The notes: generated from the sequence alone by a model not told the origin. A stretch of DNA of 64,000 bases from Serratia nevei (GCF_037948395.1 NZ_CP149940.1:1-64000), one strand, 5' to 3'; counted from the stretch's first letter, positions 21,099-29,935 are shown. Numbers and translations: made by a program.

Positions 21099-22067
21099 TT
21101 ATTCGGCCAGCGCCGCGCGGGTTGGCAGGCCTTCGCTGTCGCCGATGGCCTGGATCGCCAGCGAACCGATTTTGTTGCCGCGCTGCACCGCCTGTATCAG
21201 CGTTTTTCCTTCCAGCAGGGCGCTGAGGGTGCCGACGGCAAAGCCATCACCGGCACCGACGGTATCCACCACGTTGTCGACCTTCACTGCGGCCACTGCC
21301 GCCTTGTCGCCGGCGGCGGTTTTAAACCAGGCGCCGTCCGGGCCGGTTTTGATGATCACCGCCTGCACGCCACGTTCCAGATAGAAATCGGCGATGCCTT
21401 CCGGCGTCGATTGGCCGGTGAGGATCTGCCCCTCTTTCAGCCCCGGCAGTACCCAGTCGGCGGCGAATGCCAGCTGGTTCAGCTGCTCGATCATCACCTC
21501 GCGGCTAGGCCACAGCACCGGACGCAGGTTGGGGTCGAACGAAATGGTTTTGCCCATGGCGCGCATTTCGCGCGCCGCATGGTGGCACAGGGCCAGCGAC
21601 TCGCTGGACAGCGCCGCTGCAACGCCGCTCAGGTGCAGGTGGCGTGCGGAACCGAAATACTCAGGGTTGAAATCGGCGACCGACAGGTGGCTGGCCGCCG
21701 AGCCTTTGCGAAAGTATTCCACGCTGGGATCGGTACCATCGGTGGTTTTGGATTTCACCTGAAAGCCGGTCGGATAGTGGCCGTCGACCGTCACCTGCCG
21801 GTAGTTGATGCCTTCTTTTTTCAGCTGCTGCAGGGTGAAGCGGCCAAACGAATCGTTGCCGACGCGGCTGACCCAGCCGACGTTCATGCCCAGACGCGCC
21901 AGGCCGATCGCCACGTTCAATTCGGCGCCGGCGATGCGTTTGGTGAAGGTTTCCACCTCCGCCAAATCGCCGGTTTGCGCCGCCACGAACATCGCCATGG
22001 CTTCGCCCAGCGTGACCACATCCAGGGGCGCCTGCTGCGCCGTCGTTGCCGTTAACGTTGTCATCAT
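21099..22067 (-). CDS. kguK: 2-ketogluconokinase (PfkB family)
   Basis: The 322-residue product is a ribokinase/PfkB-family sugar kinase predicted to phosphorylate 2-ketogluconate at C6. N-terminal GEAMAMF and FTKRIAGAELNVAIGLARLG are the substrate-binding side. The C-terminal PfkB signature DTVGAGDGFAVG holds the anion hole and the catalytic Asp. I chose the ATG at 22067 because GGAG lies seven bases upstream, inside the end of kguE; a second ATG follows immediately. The gene starts 5 bases after the kguE stop, so coupling is likely. Confidence 0.9.
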   Translation of the reverse strand: MMTTLTATTAQQAPLDVVTLGEAMAMFVAAQTGDLAEVETFTKRIAGAELNVAIGLARLGMNVGWVSRVGNDSFGRFTLQQLKKEGINYRQVTVDGHYPTGFQVKSKTTDGTDPSVEYFRKGSAASHLSVADFNPEYFGSARHLHLSGVAAALSSESLALCHHAAREMRAMGKTISFDPNLRPVLWPSREVMIEQLNQLAFAADWVLPGLKEGQILTGQSTPEGIADFYLERGVQAVIIKTGPDGAWFKTAAGDKAAVAAVKVDNVVDTVGAGDGFAVGTLSALLEGKTLIQAVQRGNKIGSLAIQAIGDSEGLPTRAALAE

Positions 22068-22071
22068 GGGG

Positions 22072-22824
22072 TTACTCCGCACGCAAGATATTGACGTAAT
22101 GGCGGGTGACGGCTTCCAGATCATCGCCCTGCAACGGGAATTCGATGCCGCGCGGCGCATCGTGCGGCAGGCGGGCCAGCAGATCGCGCCAGCTGCCGTC
22201 GGTATCGTCCAGCGCGACGGCGCGCCAGCCGCGCGGGCCTTGGGTGGCGGCTTTGACGTGCACGTAACCGACGTGGCGGGCCAGGCGTTCGGCGGCGGCG
22301 AAGGCGTCTTGCCCCACCCACAGCCAGTTGGCCATATCGAAGGTCATGCTGACCGGCAGGTGGCTATCTTCCGCGGCGTGGAAAAAGGCGTTCAGCATCG
22401 ACAAAATGCCGCAGTCCGTCGTCTGATCGTTCTCGACCACCAATTTGACCGGGTGCTGCTCCAGCGCCACTTTCAGCTCGGTAAAATCGAAGCCGGGGCG
22501 GAAATGGCCGAGGGACAGCTTCAACCGGCGCGCGTTCAGCGCCTGCGCTTCTGCCAGCAGCGCAGGCAGGTTGGGGTTCAGCGTATGTTGCGGGGTGAAC
22601 AGCGCCTCAGGGGCGGAGTAGACGGCGAACAGCTGCTGGCGATCGATCTCTTGCGCCAGGGCCGGCAGGCTGTCCAGTTCGCCGGCGGCGAACAGTTCGC
22701 GGCGGATCTCGACCCCGTCGGCGCCTGCGCCGGCGATGATGGGCAACAGCGCGCGCTGGCCGCCGTGTTGTTTGACGGTATCGGTGCCGTAGGCGCCGGT
22801 GACCACGATGATTTCTGTTTTCAT
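22072..22824 (-). CDS. kguE: KguE, sugar isomerase/epimerase-like TIM barrel protein
   Basis: The 250-residue product belongs to the xylose isomerase-like TIM-barrel family. Glu/Asp/His metal-site segments are visible (KLVVENDQT, MTFDMANWLWVG, YVHVKAAT). In Pseudomonas kgu operons this first gene is called kguE and is required for ketogluconate catabolism, but its exact reaction is not firmly established. It is the promoter-proximal gene here. GGAGTC precedes the ATG. Upstream lie the PtxS-type operator and a CRP-like site. Confidence 0.85.
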   Translation of the reverse strand: MKTEIIVVTGAYGTDTVKQHGGQRALLPIIAGAGADGVEIRRELFAAGELDSLPALAQEIDRQQLFAVYSAPEALFTPQHTLNPNLPALLAEAQALNARRLKLSLGHFRPGFDFTELKVALEQHPVKLVVENDQTTDCGILSMLNAFFHAAEDSHLPVSMTFDMANWLWVGQDAFAAAERLARHVGYVHVKAATQGPRGWRAVALDDTDGSWRDLLARLPHDAPRGIEFPLQGDDLEAVTRHYVNILRAE

Positions 22825-22877
22825 TTTGACTCCTGAGGCGGCATTGTCGCCGCCGCTGCTGTTACCGGTACGTTAAA

Positions 22878-22891
22878 TGGAACCGGTTCCA
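22878..22891 (-). promoter_or_regulatory. PtxS-type operator of the kgu operon
   Basis: A perfect 14-base palindrome, TGGAACCGGTTCCA, lies 54 bases upstream of kguE. It differs by one symmetric position from the Pseudomonas PtxS operator TGAAACCGGTTTCA. It would sit between a possible -35 (TTTCCG) and -10 (TAACGT), the expected place for repression. Confidence 0.75.
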
Positions 22892-22915
22892 GCGGAAAGC
22901 GACAGAGTGTAAAAA

Positions 22916-22931
22916 TATGATCGCAATCACG
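22916..22931 (-). promoter_or_regulatory. Putative CRP site upstream of kguE
   Basis: TATGA-N6-TCACG matches eight of ten positions of the CRP half-sites TGTGA/TCACA. It lies 25 bases upstream of the PtxS-type operator, so catabolite activation of the operon is plausible. Confidence 0.4.
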
Positions 22932-22990
22932 AAGCTGAGCAAAAAATAGCCGATGAGGGCGGGGCGGGCAACGGCCCTGGAGAAGGCGGG

Positions 22991-24025
22991 TTAGCGGGTG
23001 GTGGAGCCGCGGACGATCAGCTCGCCGGAGAACATCTGCTCGCCGCTGGGGGCGGCCAGGCCCTGAATGCGCTGCACCAGCCGCTCCAGCGCCGCGTGCC
23101 CCATTTGGTAGGTGGGCTGTTTCAGCGTGGTGATGCCGACGCCCGCCAGCTCCGCCCACTCCAGCTCGTCGAAGCCCAGCAGGCCGATGTCGTTGCCCCA
23201 TTGAATGCCGAGCCGGCGCATGGCGCGCGCCACCTGCAGCGTCAGGGCGCCGTTAGCGGAGATCACCGCCTTGCGCATGCCGCGATGGCGGCCGCTGAAA
23301 TCGCTCAGCACCTGCTCCAGCTTCTGCCGATCGTTGAGCGGCGTTTCGGCCTGCTCCGCCAACAGCGTGGGGTGCTGCGCCATGGTGTGTCTGAAAGCGT
23401 GCAGGCGTTCGAGACGGGTATTGACCGTACCGAGCGGCTCGCTGAGGAACAGGATTGCTTCGAAACCTTGTTGCAGCAGATGTTCGGTGGCGACGGTGGC
23501 GGCTTCGCGGTTGTTCAGGCCCACCACGTCGCAGGCGAAGTCGGGGATTTTGCGGTCGATCAGTACCATCGGCAGCATCGACTGTTGCAGCGTGGATAAC
23601 GCTTCCTCGCGCATGCCGACCGCGTTGACCACGATGCCTTCCACCCGGTAACTGCTGAGCAGCTGCAGGTAGTGCTGTTCCTGATTGACTTCGTTGTTGG
23701 TGTTACACACCAGCAGGGTAAAGCCGTGCTGGCGGCAGGCGGCCTCGATGCCGCGCATCACGTCCACCGAATAAGGGTTGGTGATATCGGCGAGGATCAG
23801 GCCGATGAGGCGGGTCTGGCCGCCTTTCAGGCTGCGCGCCATCTGGCTTGGCCGGTAGTCGAGCTGCCGGATCGCCTGTTCGATGCGCTGTTTGAGATCG
23901 TCGGAAAGCAGGTGTTGTTCACCATTCAGATAGCGCGACACGCTGGTCTTGCCGGTTTTGGCGATGTTGGCCACATCGCTGATGGTGGCGCGCCCTGAGG
24001 CGCGCGTTGCCTTGACAGTGCTCAC
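22991..24025 (-). CDS. LacI-family repressor of ketogluconate genes, PtxS-like
   Basis: The 344-residue product has an N-terminal LacI helix-turn-helix (ATISDVANIAKTGKTSVSRYL) with hinge helix, then a periplasmic-binding-protein-like effector domain (GLILADITNPYS, LLGFDELEWAELAGVGITT). It starts with GTG at 24025, preceded by AGGAGGG. It is upstream of and co-directional with kguE, with 166 bases between containing the palindromic operator. In Pseudomonas, PtxS represses kgu genes and responds to 2-ketogluconate. The same role is inferred from gene order and operator sequence. Confidence 0.85.
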   Translation of the reverse strand: MSTVKATRASGRATISDVANIAKTGKTSVSRYLNGEQHLLSDDLKQRIEQAIRQLDYRPSQMARSLKGGQTRLIGLILADITNPYSVDVMRGIEAACRQHGFTLLVCNTNNEVNQEQHYLQLLSSYRVEGIVVNAVGMREEALSTLQQSMLPMVLIDRKIPDFACDVVGLNNREAATVATEHLLQQGFEAILFLSEPLGTVNTRLERLHAFRHTMAQHPTLLAEQAETPLNDRQKLEQVLSDFSGRHRGMRKAVISANGALTLQVARAMRRLGIQWGNDIGLLGFDELEWAELAGVGITTLKQPTYQMGHAALERLVQRIQGLAAPSGEQMFSGELIVRGSTTR

Positions 24026-24151
24026 AGCCGATCCCTCCTGCGGTTAATTGCCAAGGAGACTACCATACCCGATGTGCGGGCGGGAGTATTGAAGGGTAAG
24101 GAGAAAATCGCAGGGAGGCGGCGGGGCGCCGGTTGCGCGCCCCGCACGGGA

Positions 24152-24814
24152 TTACTGCAGCGGGCTGAGGGTGATCTCGACGCGGCGGTTTTGCGCCTTG
24201 CCTTCCGCGGTGCTGTTGGAGGCGATCGGGTTGTCCGGGCCGGCACCGGTGGTGCGGATACGGTTTGCCGCCACGCCCTGGGTGATCAGCGCGCTGGCTA
24301 CGCCGTCGGCGCGCTGCTGCGACAGGTTCATGTTGAGCGAGCGGGAGCCGGTGCTGTCGGTGTAGCCGACAACGTTGACCGCGGTTTTCGGGTACTCTTT
24401 CAGCACCATGGCGACGCCGGTCAGGGTGTTGGCGCCCGCCGGTTTCAGCGTGGCGCTGCTGCTGTCGAAGGTCACGTTGTTCGGCATGTTCAGCACGATG
24501 TTGTCGCCCTGGCGGGTGACGCTGACGCCGGTGCCTTTCATCTTGTCGCGCAGTTTGGCCTCCTGCACGTCCATGTAATAACCTGCGCCGCCGCCCAGTG
24601 CCGCACCGGCCGCCGCGCCGATCAGCGCGCCCTTGCCGCGATCTTTCTTGGATGAGGACAGCACGCCGACACCGGCGCCCAGTGCGGCCCCGAGGCCTGC
24701 GCCGATGCCGGATTTGCCGACTTCGGATTCGCCGGTGTATGGGTTAGTGGTACAGGCCGACAGCGTGAGCGCTACGCTCACTGCGCCGGCAATAATTGCA
24801 ATGCGTTTTTTCAT
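24152..24814 (-). CDS. yiaD: OmpA-family lipoprotein YiaD
   Basis: The 220-residue product is an outer-membrane lipoprotein. Its lipobox TLSAC has the acylated Cys at 21. A glycine-rich glycine-zipper segment spans about 35-85, and a C-terminal OmpA-like peptidoglycan-binding domain has VVGYTDSTGSRSLNMNLSQQRA and GKAQNRRVEI. In E. coli YiaD is a multicopy suppressor linked to outer-membrane assembly. I chose the start giving MKKRIAIIAGAV as the only one that makes a proper signal peptide. In E. coli bisC lies between yiaC and yiaD; here yiaC is 254 bases upstream and bisC is absent. Confidence 0.95.
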   Translation of the reverse strand: MKKRIAIIAGAVSVALTLSACTTNPYTGESEVGKSGIGAGLGAALGAGVGVLSSSKKDRGKGALIGAAAGAALGGGAGYYMDVQEAKLRDKMKGTGVSVTRQGDNIVLNMPNNVTFDSSSATLKPAGANTLTGVAMVLKEYPKTAVNVVGYTDSTGSRSLNMNLSQQRADGVASALITQGVAANRIRTTGAGPDNPIASNSTAEGKAQNRRVEITLSPLQ

Positions 24815-25034
24815 GTTCTTGTCCTTAATGGCATCAAAATCTGTACGCGCCTGCCCAAAACGGGGGCGCAAAAAATAGGCGACGCAGGTGGGGCCCGCGT
24901 CACCGCGCTACTATGACGCGTTGACTCGCCGGCAGTTCCGGAGAAAAACGTGACAAATGATGAGCGCGGGGAAGTGCTGGGGGGAGTTATGCGACAAAAC
25001 GCCGGGCGGCGCCATGCAGCGGATTCCTAATTGC

Positions 25035-25064
25035 GCGCATCCGGGGTGCGGATGCGCCTTTTTT
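25035..25064 (+). terminator. Intrinsic terminator oriented on the plus strand, no plus gene in front
   Basis: GCGCATCC pairs with GGATGCGC around a 7-base loop, followed by CTTTTTT on the plus strand. Only minus-strand genes flank it (yiaC ends at 25069). Read on the minus strand, the hairpin lacks a U tract. It may still serve yiaC, or mark the end of an unannotated plus-strand transcript. Confidence 0.5.
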
Positions 25065-25068
25065 AAGC

Positions 25069-25515
25069 CTAATGGGTTGAATTTTCGACTGCCGACCAGT
25101 TCATGATCAGCGTATAGGCCTGGGTTTCTTCATTGAACAGGCGCTGCGTCACCTGAAAGCCGTGCTTGTGGTAGAACGCGCAGGCACGCAGGTTCTGCTG
25201 GTACACCTCCAGGCTGAGCCGGCGGTAGCGCTGCTGCACGTGCGTCATCAGCGCCTGGGCGACGCCGCGGCCGTGAAACGCCCGATCGACAAACAGTGCG
25301 CCGATGAACTGCTCGTCCAGCACGCTGATAAAGCCGACGATCTCGTCGTGATGCCAGCAGGCCCAGCTTTGAGCGCGCGGCAGGTAGTTTTCCCGCACCA
25401 GCGCGGCGCTCTCACGCCAGTACTTTTCCGCCACGAACGGATGGGCGGCGATGGTGCTGGGCAGCCACAGCGCCATCAGCCGTTCGATATCCTCCGGTCC
25501 ACAGGGGCGGATCAC
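25069..25515 (-). CDS. yiaC: GNAT N-acetyltransferase YiaC
   Basis: The 148-residue product is a GNAT acetyltransferase. Its acetyl-CoA loop is VDRAFHGRGVAQALM, followed by LEVYQQNLRACAFYHKHGF, typical of motifs A and B. It follows E. coli YiaC over its whole length; that protein has been described as a protein lysine acetyltransferase. It starts with GTG overlapping the tag stop codon (GTGA), which fixes the start and implies translational coupling. The much longer open frame upstream is a shadow of tag. The pair tag-yiaC is conserved in E. coli. Confidence 0.92.
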   Translation of the reverse strand: MIRPCGPEDIERLMALWLPSTIAAHPFVAEKYWRESAALVRENYLPRAQSWACWHHDEIVGFISVLDEQFIGALFVDRAFHGRGVAQALMTHVQQRYRRLSLEVYQQNLRACAFYHKHGFQVTQRLFNEETQAYTLIMNWSAVENSTH

Positions 25516-26078
25516 CGTGGCTTTGGGTAGCAGATGCACCCCGTCAGATGATCGTTCACCAGCCCGCTGGCCTGCATGAAGGCGTAACAAATGGTGGAGC
25601 CGATAAACTTGAAGCCGCGCTTTTTCAGCGCTTTGGACATGGCGTCGGACTGTTCGGTTTTGGCCGGCACCTGGTTCAGCGCCTGCCAGCGATTGAGCTG
25701 CGGCCGGCCGCCGACGAAGTCCCAAATGAAAGCGACGAAATCTTCGCCGGCCGCTTCCATCGCCAGATAGGCTTTGGCGTTGGTGATGATGGCTTCTATC
25801 TTGCCGCGGTGGCGGATGATGCCGCTGTCCTGCAGCAGGTTTTCCACGTCCTCTGTGGTCATGGCGGCGACACGCTGCGGATCGAAACCGTGGAAAGCGC
25901 GACGGTAATTCTCGCGCTTTTTCAGAACGGTGATCCAGGAAAGGCCGGCCTGTTGCCCCTCCAGACACAGCATTTCAAACAGTTCGCGCGCGTCGGTGGT
26001 GGGCGCGCCCCATTCCTTGTCGTGATACTCGAGATACAACGGATCGGCCGTCACCCAACCGCAACGTTCGTCTGCCAT
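25512..26078 (-). CDS. tag: DNA-3-methyladenine glycosylase I
   Basis: Tag excises 3-methyladenine from alkylated DNA in base excision repair. The 188-residue product begins MADERCGWVTADPLYLEYHDKEWG and contains LFEMLCLEGQQAGLSWITV and ALKKRGFKFIGSTICYAFMQ. Family zinc ligands are visible: an early Cys and His (C6, H19) and the C-terminal DHLTGCICYP. The start follows the family; the longer frame adds 21 unrelated residues. It overlaps yiaC at the 3' end. Confidence 0.96.
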   Translation of the reverse strand: MADERCGWVTADPLYLEYHDKEWGAPTTDARELFEMLCLEGQQAGLSWITVLKKRENYRRAFHGFDPQRVAAMTTEDVENLLQDSGIIRHRGKIEAIITNAKAYLAMEAAGEDFVAFIWDFVGGRPQLNRWQALNQVPAKTEQSDAMSKALKKRGFKFIGSTICYAFMQASGLVNDHLTGCICYPKPR

Positions 26079-26274
26079 CCTGACTGTCCTTATGCTGTGT
26101 TTATGAACAGTAATCATCGCTCGTAGCGCCGAACTTGGCAAGCCTCTGATTGTTTTGTCATCAGCCCGCTTGACGTGACGAAAAAGCCGACAATAGTTAC
26201 TACATGGCCGGTGGAAAACCGGTCAACGATAAAAACGACATTGCCTTCATTTGCAGGCTCTCAGGAGTCGATTC

Positions 26275-28263
26275 ATGCCTCTAAAAATAACGTGCATGCC
26301 CCGCCCGGCGGCGCTTGCAGTGGCGCTACTTTGCAGTGTGACCCTACCGGCTCAGGCGTACGATCAACTGTACGTCTTTGGCGACAGCCTGAGCGATACC
26401 GGCAACAACGGCCGGTTCACCTATGACGGCAACCAGCACTTGTTGTACGACGAAGCGTTGGCGCAACGCATCGGGGCGGCGCTGGTGGCTTCGGACAACG
26501 GCGGTGAAAACTACGCCGCCGGCGGCGCCGTGGCGGTGCCGGGCCTGAACCCGGTCGACAACACCCAGGATCAGGTGCAGCGCTACCTGAACCGGGTCAA
26601 TGGCCAGGCCGACGGCGACGGGCTGTATATTCATTGGATCGGCGGCAACGATCTGGCGGCGGCGGCGCTGAATGCCGCTACCGCGCCCGGCGTGGCCTAT
26701 AACAGCGCTGCGGCCGCCGCTGCGCAGGTGCATTCGCTGCTGAACGCCGGCGCCGGCACGGTGATCGTGCCAACGGTGCCGAACATCGGCTCCACGCCGC
26801 AGCTGATGGAATTGATCATTCAACAGGCGCTGTCGCCGGTGCAGGGGGCGGCGATCCAGGCGGCCTATGCCACGCTTAATTCGGTGGCGACGCCGGACAA
26901 CGCTTCACGCACGCAGGCGATCCACGCGGCGTTGGCCGCCGCGGCGAAGCAGGGCAGCGCCATTCCTCAGGTGCAGCAGGCGATCGCCGCGCAGCTTATC
27001 GCGGCGTATGACAGCCTGAGCGCGCAGGCCGCCCAGCTGACCGATTTCTATAATCAAAGTGAAGACCGTCTGCTGGCGCAGGGCGGCGGCAATATAGTGC
27101 GGGTGGATGTCAACAAGCTGTTCGCCGAAGCGATCGCCAATCCGGCGCAGTTCGGCTTCGCCAACACCGCCGGTATGGCTTGCCCGCCGGGCGTTTCCTC
27201 GGCGGTTTGCCGTTCCGATATGCCCGGCTTCGACGCCAGCCAGTCCTATCTGTTCTCCGACCATTTCCACCCCAGCCCGCAGGCGCACCTGCTGATTGCG
27301 GATTATATCCAGGCGGTGTTGGATGGCCCGGCGCAGGTGGTGGCGCTGAATCAGGCGACCGCGGCGATGGCGCGCGACAGCCGCGCCACGCTCGACAGTC
27401 GCTTCCAGCAGCTGCGCAACGGCGACAACCCGCAGGGATCGCTGGGCGTGTTCGGCGGTTACGCCGGCCAGCACTACGACTATGCCGATAACCGGGCGGC
27501 GGGGGACGGCAACGCCACTACCCACAACCTGACCGTCGGCGTGGACTATCAGCTGACCGACGGTTGGTTAATCGGCGCGTTGATCGCCGGTTCCAACGAC
27601 GATCAGCATCCTTCCAGCCGCTTTGATTACAAGTCGCGCGGGCTGCTGCTGTCGGCCTTCAGTTCGCTGGCGCTATTCGAGCATGGCTGGGTCAACGCCG
27701 ATCTGCACTATGCGACGATGGATTATGACGACATCCGCCGCAGCATGCGGCTGGGGCCGCTGACGCGCACCGAAACCGGTTCGACCACCGGCAAGCAGTG
27801 GGGCGCGCGCGTGACCGCCGGCTATGACTTCCCGATTACTTCTTACCTGACCACCGGGCCGGTCGCGCAGTTCGCCTGGGATTACAGCCGCGTTTCCGGC
27901 TACGGTGAAGATGGCGATGACAGCACCGCCATGCGCTTCAACGATCAAACTTATCACTCGCAGATCGGCGCGCTGGGTTGGCGGCTGGATACGCAATTCG
28001 GCGTGTTTAACCCTTATGCGGAAGTGAGTTATCAGCATCAGTTCGGCGACGACGTCTACCGCGCCGGCGGTGGCCTGAAATCGACGCAAACCTCGTTCAC
28101 CCGCGACAGTGCGGGCCAGGACAAAAACTGGGTGGATGTCACGCTGGGGGCCAACATGCCGTTGACGGACAGGGTATCGGCCTTCGCCACCGTGTCGCAA
28201 ACCGGCGGGCTGAGCAGCGGCGAGCAGTTTATGTATAACGTCGGCGTCAGCGCGCGTTTTTGA
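26275..28263 (+). CDS. GDSL esterase autotransporter, EstA-like
   Basis: The 662-residue product is a type V secreted (classical autotransporter) lipase/esterase. Signal peptide 1-28 ends LPAQA. The GDSL passenger has the nucleophile in FGDSLSDTGN (S38), GGND at 123-126, and the catalytic Asp-x-x-His in FSDHFHPSP (D329, H332). The C-terminal part, from about residue 385, is a 12-strand-type beta barrel ending VGVSARF with terminal Phe. CAGGAG precedes the ATG. Similar EstA esterases are surface-anchored enzymes acting on short and medium acyl esters in Serratia and Pseudomonas. No partner gene is needed or seen. Confidence 0.93.
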   Translation: MPLKITCMPRPAALAVALLCSVTLPAQAYDQLYVFGDSLSDTGNNGRFTYDGNQHLLYDEALAQRIGAALVASDNGGENYAAGGAVAVPGLNPVDNTQDQVQRYLNRVNGQADGDGLYIHWIGGNDLAAAALNAATAPGVAYNSAAAAAAQVHSLLNAGAGTVIVPTVPNIGSTPQLMELIIQQALSPVQGAAIQAAYATLNSVATPDNASRTQAIHAALAAAAKQGSAIPQVQQAIAAQLIAAYDSLSAQAAQLTDFYNQSEDRLLAQGGGNIVRVDVNKLFAEAIANPAQFGFANTAGMACPPGVSSAVCRSDMPGFDASQSYLFSDHFHPSPQAHLLIADYIQAVLDGPAQVVALNQATAAMARDSRATLDSRFQQLRNGDNPQGSLGVFGGYAGQHYDYADNRAAGDGNATTHNLTVGVDYQLTDGWLIGALIAGSNDDQHPSSRFDYKSRGLLLSAFSSLALFEHGWVNADLHYATMDYDDIRRSMRLGPLTRTETGSTTGKQWGARVTAGYDFPITSYLTTGPVAQFAWDYSRVSGYGEDGDDSTAMRFNDQTYHSQIGALGWRLDTQFGVFNPYAEVSYQHQFGDDVYRAGGGLKSTQTSFTRDSAGQDKNWVDVTLGANMPLTDRVSAFATVSQTGGLSSGEQFMYNVGVSARF

Positions 28264-28378
28264 ATTGGCCATCGGCGCGCTCAACGGCGCAGGAGAAGCC
28301 ATAAGGGCTGATAAGGGATTTAAGCGGGGGGCGGCCTGGCGTGAATTATGCGGGCCGCAATGACGTTGGCGGAAATAC

Positions 28379-28441
28379 AAAAAAAAACTGATCCTATGAA
28401 AGGATCAGGTAGCCACTTGGCCAACACCAGGGAAAATTTTA
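28379..28441 (-). ncRNA. Putative trans-acting small RNA with ArcZ-like seed
   Basis: On the minus strand a promoter at 28445-28474 leads into about 60 nt ending in an intrinsic terminator. The terminator has an 8-bp stem (CTGATCCT paired with AGGATCAG), a 5-base loop and nine T (28379-28408). Near the 5' end the transcript contains TTTTCCCTGGTGTTGGC. From memory this equals the seed region at the 5' end of processed ArcZ of E. coli. The canonical arcZ lies beside arcB, so this would be a second locus. The U-rich 3' end and AU-rich 5' part are compatible with Hfq binding. No open reading frame is evident. Confidence 0.6.
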
Positions 28442-28444
28442 TTT

Positions 28445-28474
28445 ATTATTGTATAACCAAAGATTAACTGTCAA
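28445..28474 (-). promoter_or_regulatory. Sigma-70 promoter for the ArcZ-like small RNA
   Basis: On the minus strand a perfect -35 TTGACA (28469-28474) is followed by either AATAAT after 18 bases (28445-28450) or TACAAT after 15 bases (28448-28453). Transcription would start at about 28437-28441. Confidence 0.6.
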
Positions 28475-29008
28475 TTTGTTTCTGTGGCCCGTTTGCGCCG
28501 TATTTCATCCCTGACCTTCCCTTCATACCCAGAGCCTCGGTCCGCCGTGCGCTATCGCCTTATTTTTCACGTTCATAAGAAATAATCTGGCACTTGATCA
28601 CATTATCTCTCGGTGAGGGGAGTTTTTTAGTTGATAAAATTAACAAAAATAACATTGGCGCAACTTTATCTTGTGGCAAATATAAGGATATGCGTACGTA
28701 AATCAGCCTGAATTTGGCCGGCGAGGGGAGATATCGCGTTCAGCTAATTGCTTATTTAAACGGCGGTGAGTGATATTTTTGTTAAGCTCATCTAATGGAT
28801 TTGGCGGCGTCACGCCTTTCAGGCCGGCTCGTGGATGGCGAGGGGGCCGGCCGGAGCGCTGTGTCTTCACGCTGCGGCCGACGTGTGAAAATCCAGCGCT
28901 TCTCGCCCCGATTCGCACTTGTTGCCGGATTCTGGCTGTATATCTTACGGTCAAAGGGTATACTGGCCCATTCCATCTAAATCCACTTGTATCGCGTGCG
29001 AATTCAAC
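28475..29008. other. Long intergenic region upstream of glyQ
   Basis: No convincing gene is seen here on either strand; short frames lack ribosome binding sites and family resemblance. A possible glyQ -10 element TATACT lies at 28958-28963, about 45 bases before the glyQ start, with a poor -35. The AT-rich part (28560-28700) contrasts with the GC-rich flanks and may be a regulator-binding region. Confidence 0.5.
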
Positions 29009-29926
29009 ATGCAAAAGTTTGATACCAAGACCTTCCAGGGCCTGATCCTGACACTGCAGGATTATTGGGCGCGCCAGGGCTGCACCATCGTTCAACCATT
29101 GGACATGGAAGTCGGCGCGGGAACCTCACACCCGATGACGTGCCTGCGCGCACTGGGGCCGGAGCCGATGGCCGCCGCCTATGTGCAGCCATCCCGCCGC
29201 CCGACCGACGGCCGCTACGGCGAAAACCCGAACCGTCTCCAGCACTACTACCAGTTCCAGGTGGTGATTAAGCCGTCGCCGGACAACATTCAGGAACTCT
29301 ACCTGGGCTCGCTGAAAGAGCTGGGTCTGGATCCGACCATCCACGACATTCGCTTCGTGGAAGACAACTGGGAAAACCCGACGCTCGGCGCCTGGGGCCT
29401 GGGTTGGGAAGTGTGGCTGAACGGCATGGAAGTGACGCAGTTCACCTACTTCCAGCAGGTCGGCGGCCTGGAGTGCAAGCCGGTGACCGGCGAGATCACC
29501 TACGGCCTGGAGCGCCTGGCGATGTACATCCAGGGCGTGGACAGCGTGTACGATCTGGTGTGGAGCAACGGCCCGCTGGGTGTTACCACCTACGGCGACG
29601 TGTTCCATCAGAACGAAGTGGAGCAGTCCACCTACAACTTCGAATATGCCGACGTCGACTTCCTGTTCTCCTGCTTCGAGCAGTACGAGAAAGAAGCCCA
29701 ATCGCTGCTGGCGCTGGAAAAACCGCTGCCGCTGCCGGCCTACGAACGCATCCTGAAGGCGGGCCATACCTTCAACCTGCTGGACGCGCGCAAGGCGATT
29801 TCGGTGACCGAGCGTCAACGCTACATTCTGCGCATCCGCACGCTGACCAAAGCCGTTGCCGAAGCCTACTACGCTTCCCGCGAAGCGCTGGGCTTCCCGA
29901 TGTGCAACAAGAAGAACGAGAACTAA
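29009..29926 (+). CDS. glyQ: Glycyl-tRNA synthetase alpha subunit
   Basis: This is the catalytic alpha subunit of the bacterial alpha2beta2 glycyl-tRNA synthetase, a class II enzyme. The 305-residue product starts [20 protein letters not shown] and includes [16 protein letters not shown] and the motif 2-like [18 protein letters not shown]. The ATG at 29009 was chosen because it gives the family N-terminus and the E. coli length; upstream in-frame sequence is non-coding in character. glyS follows after 9 bases. Confidence 0.97.
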   Translation: MQKFDTKTFQGLILTLQDYWARQGCTIVQPLDMEVGAGTSHPMTCLRALGPEPMAAAYVQPSRRPTDGRYGENPNRLQHYYQFQVVIKPSPDNIQELYLGSLKELGLDPTIHDIRFVEDNWENPTLGAWGLGWEVWLNGMEVTQFTYFQQVGGLECKPVTGEITYGLERLAMYIQGVDSVYDLVWSNGPLGVTTYGDVFHQNEVEQSTYNFEYADVDFLFSCFEQYEKEAQSLLALEKPLPLPAYERILKAGHTFNLLDARKAISVTERQRYILRIRTLTKAVAEAYYASREALGFPMCNKKNEN

Positions 29927-29935
29927 GAGGCAGCC

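Noticed and set aside
24121..24145. GC hairpin after yiaD as a terminator
   Set aside because: The 9-bp stem is real, but no U tract follows on the minus strand, so it was not called.
28770..29045. Plus-strand frame upstream of and overlapping glyQ, position of ysaB in E. coli
   Set aside because: It has no lipoprotein signal, no ribosome binding site and no resemblance to YsaB.
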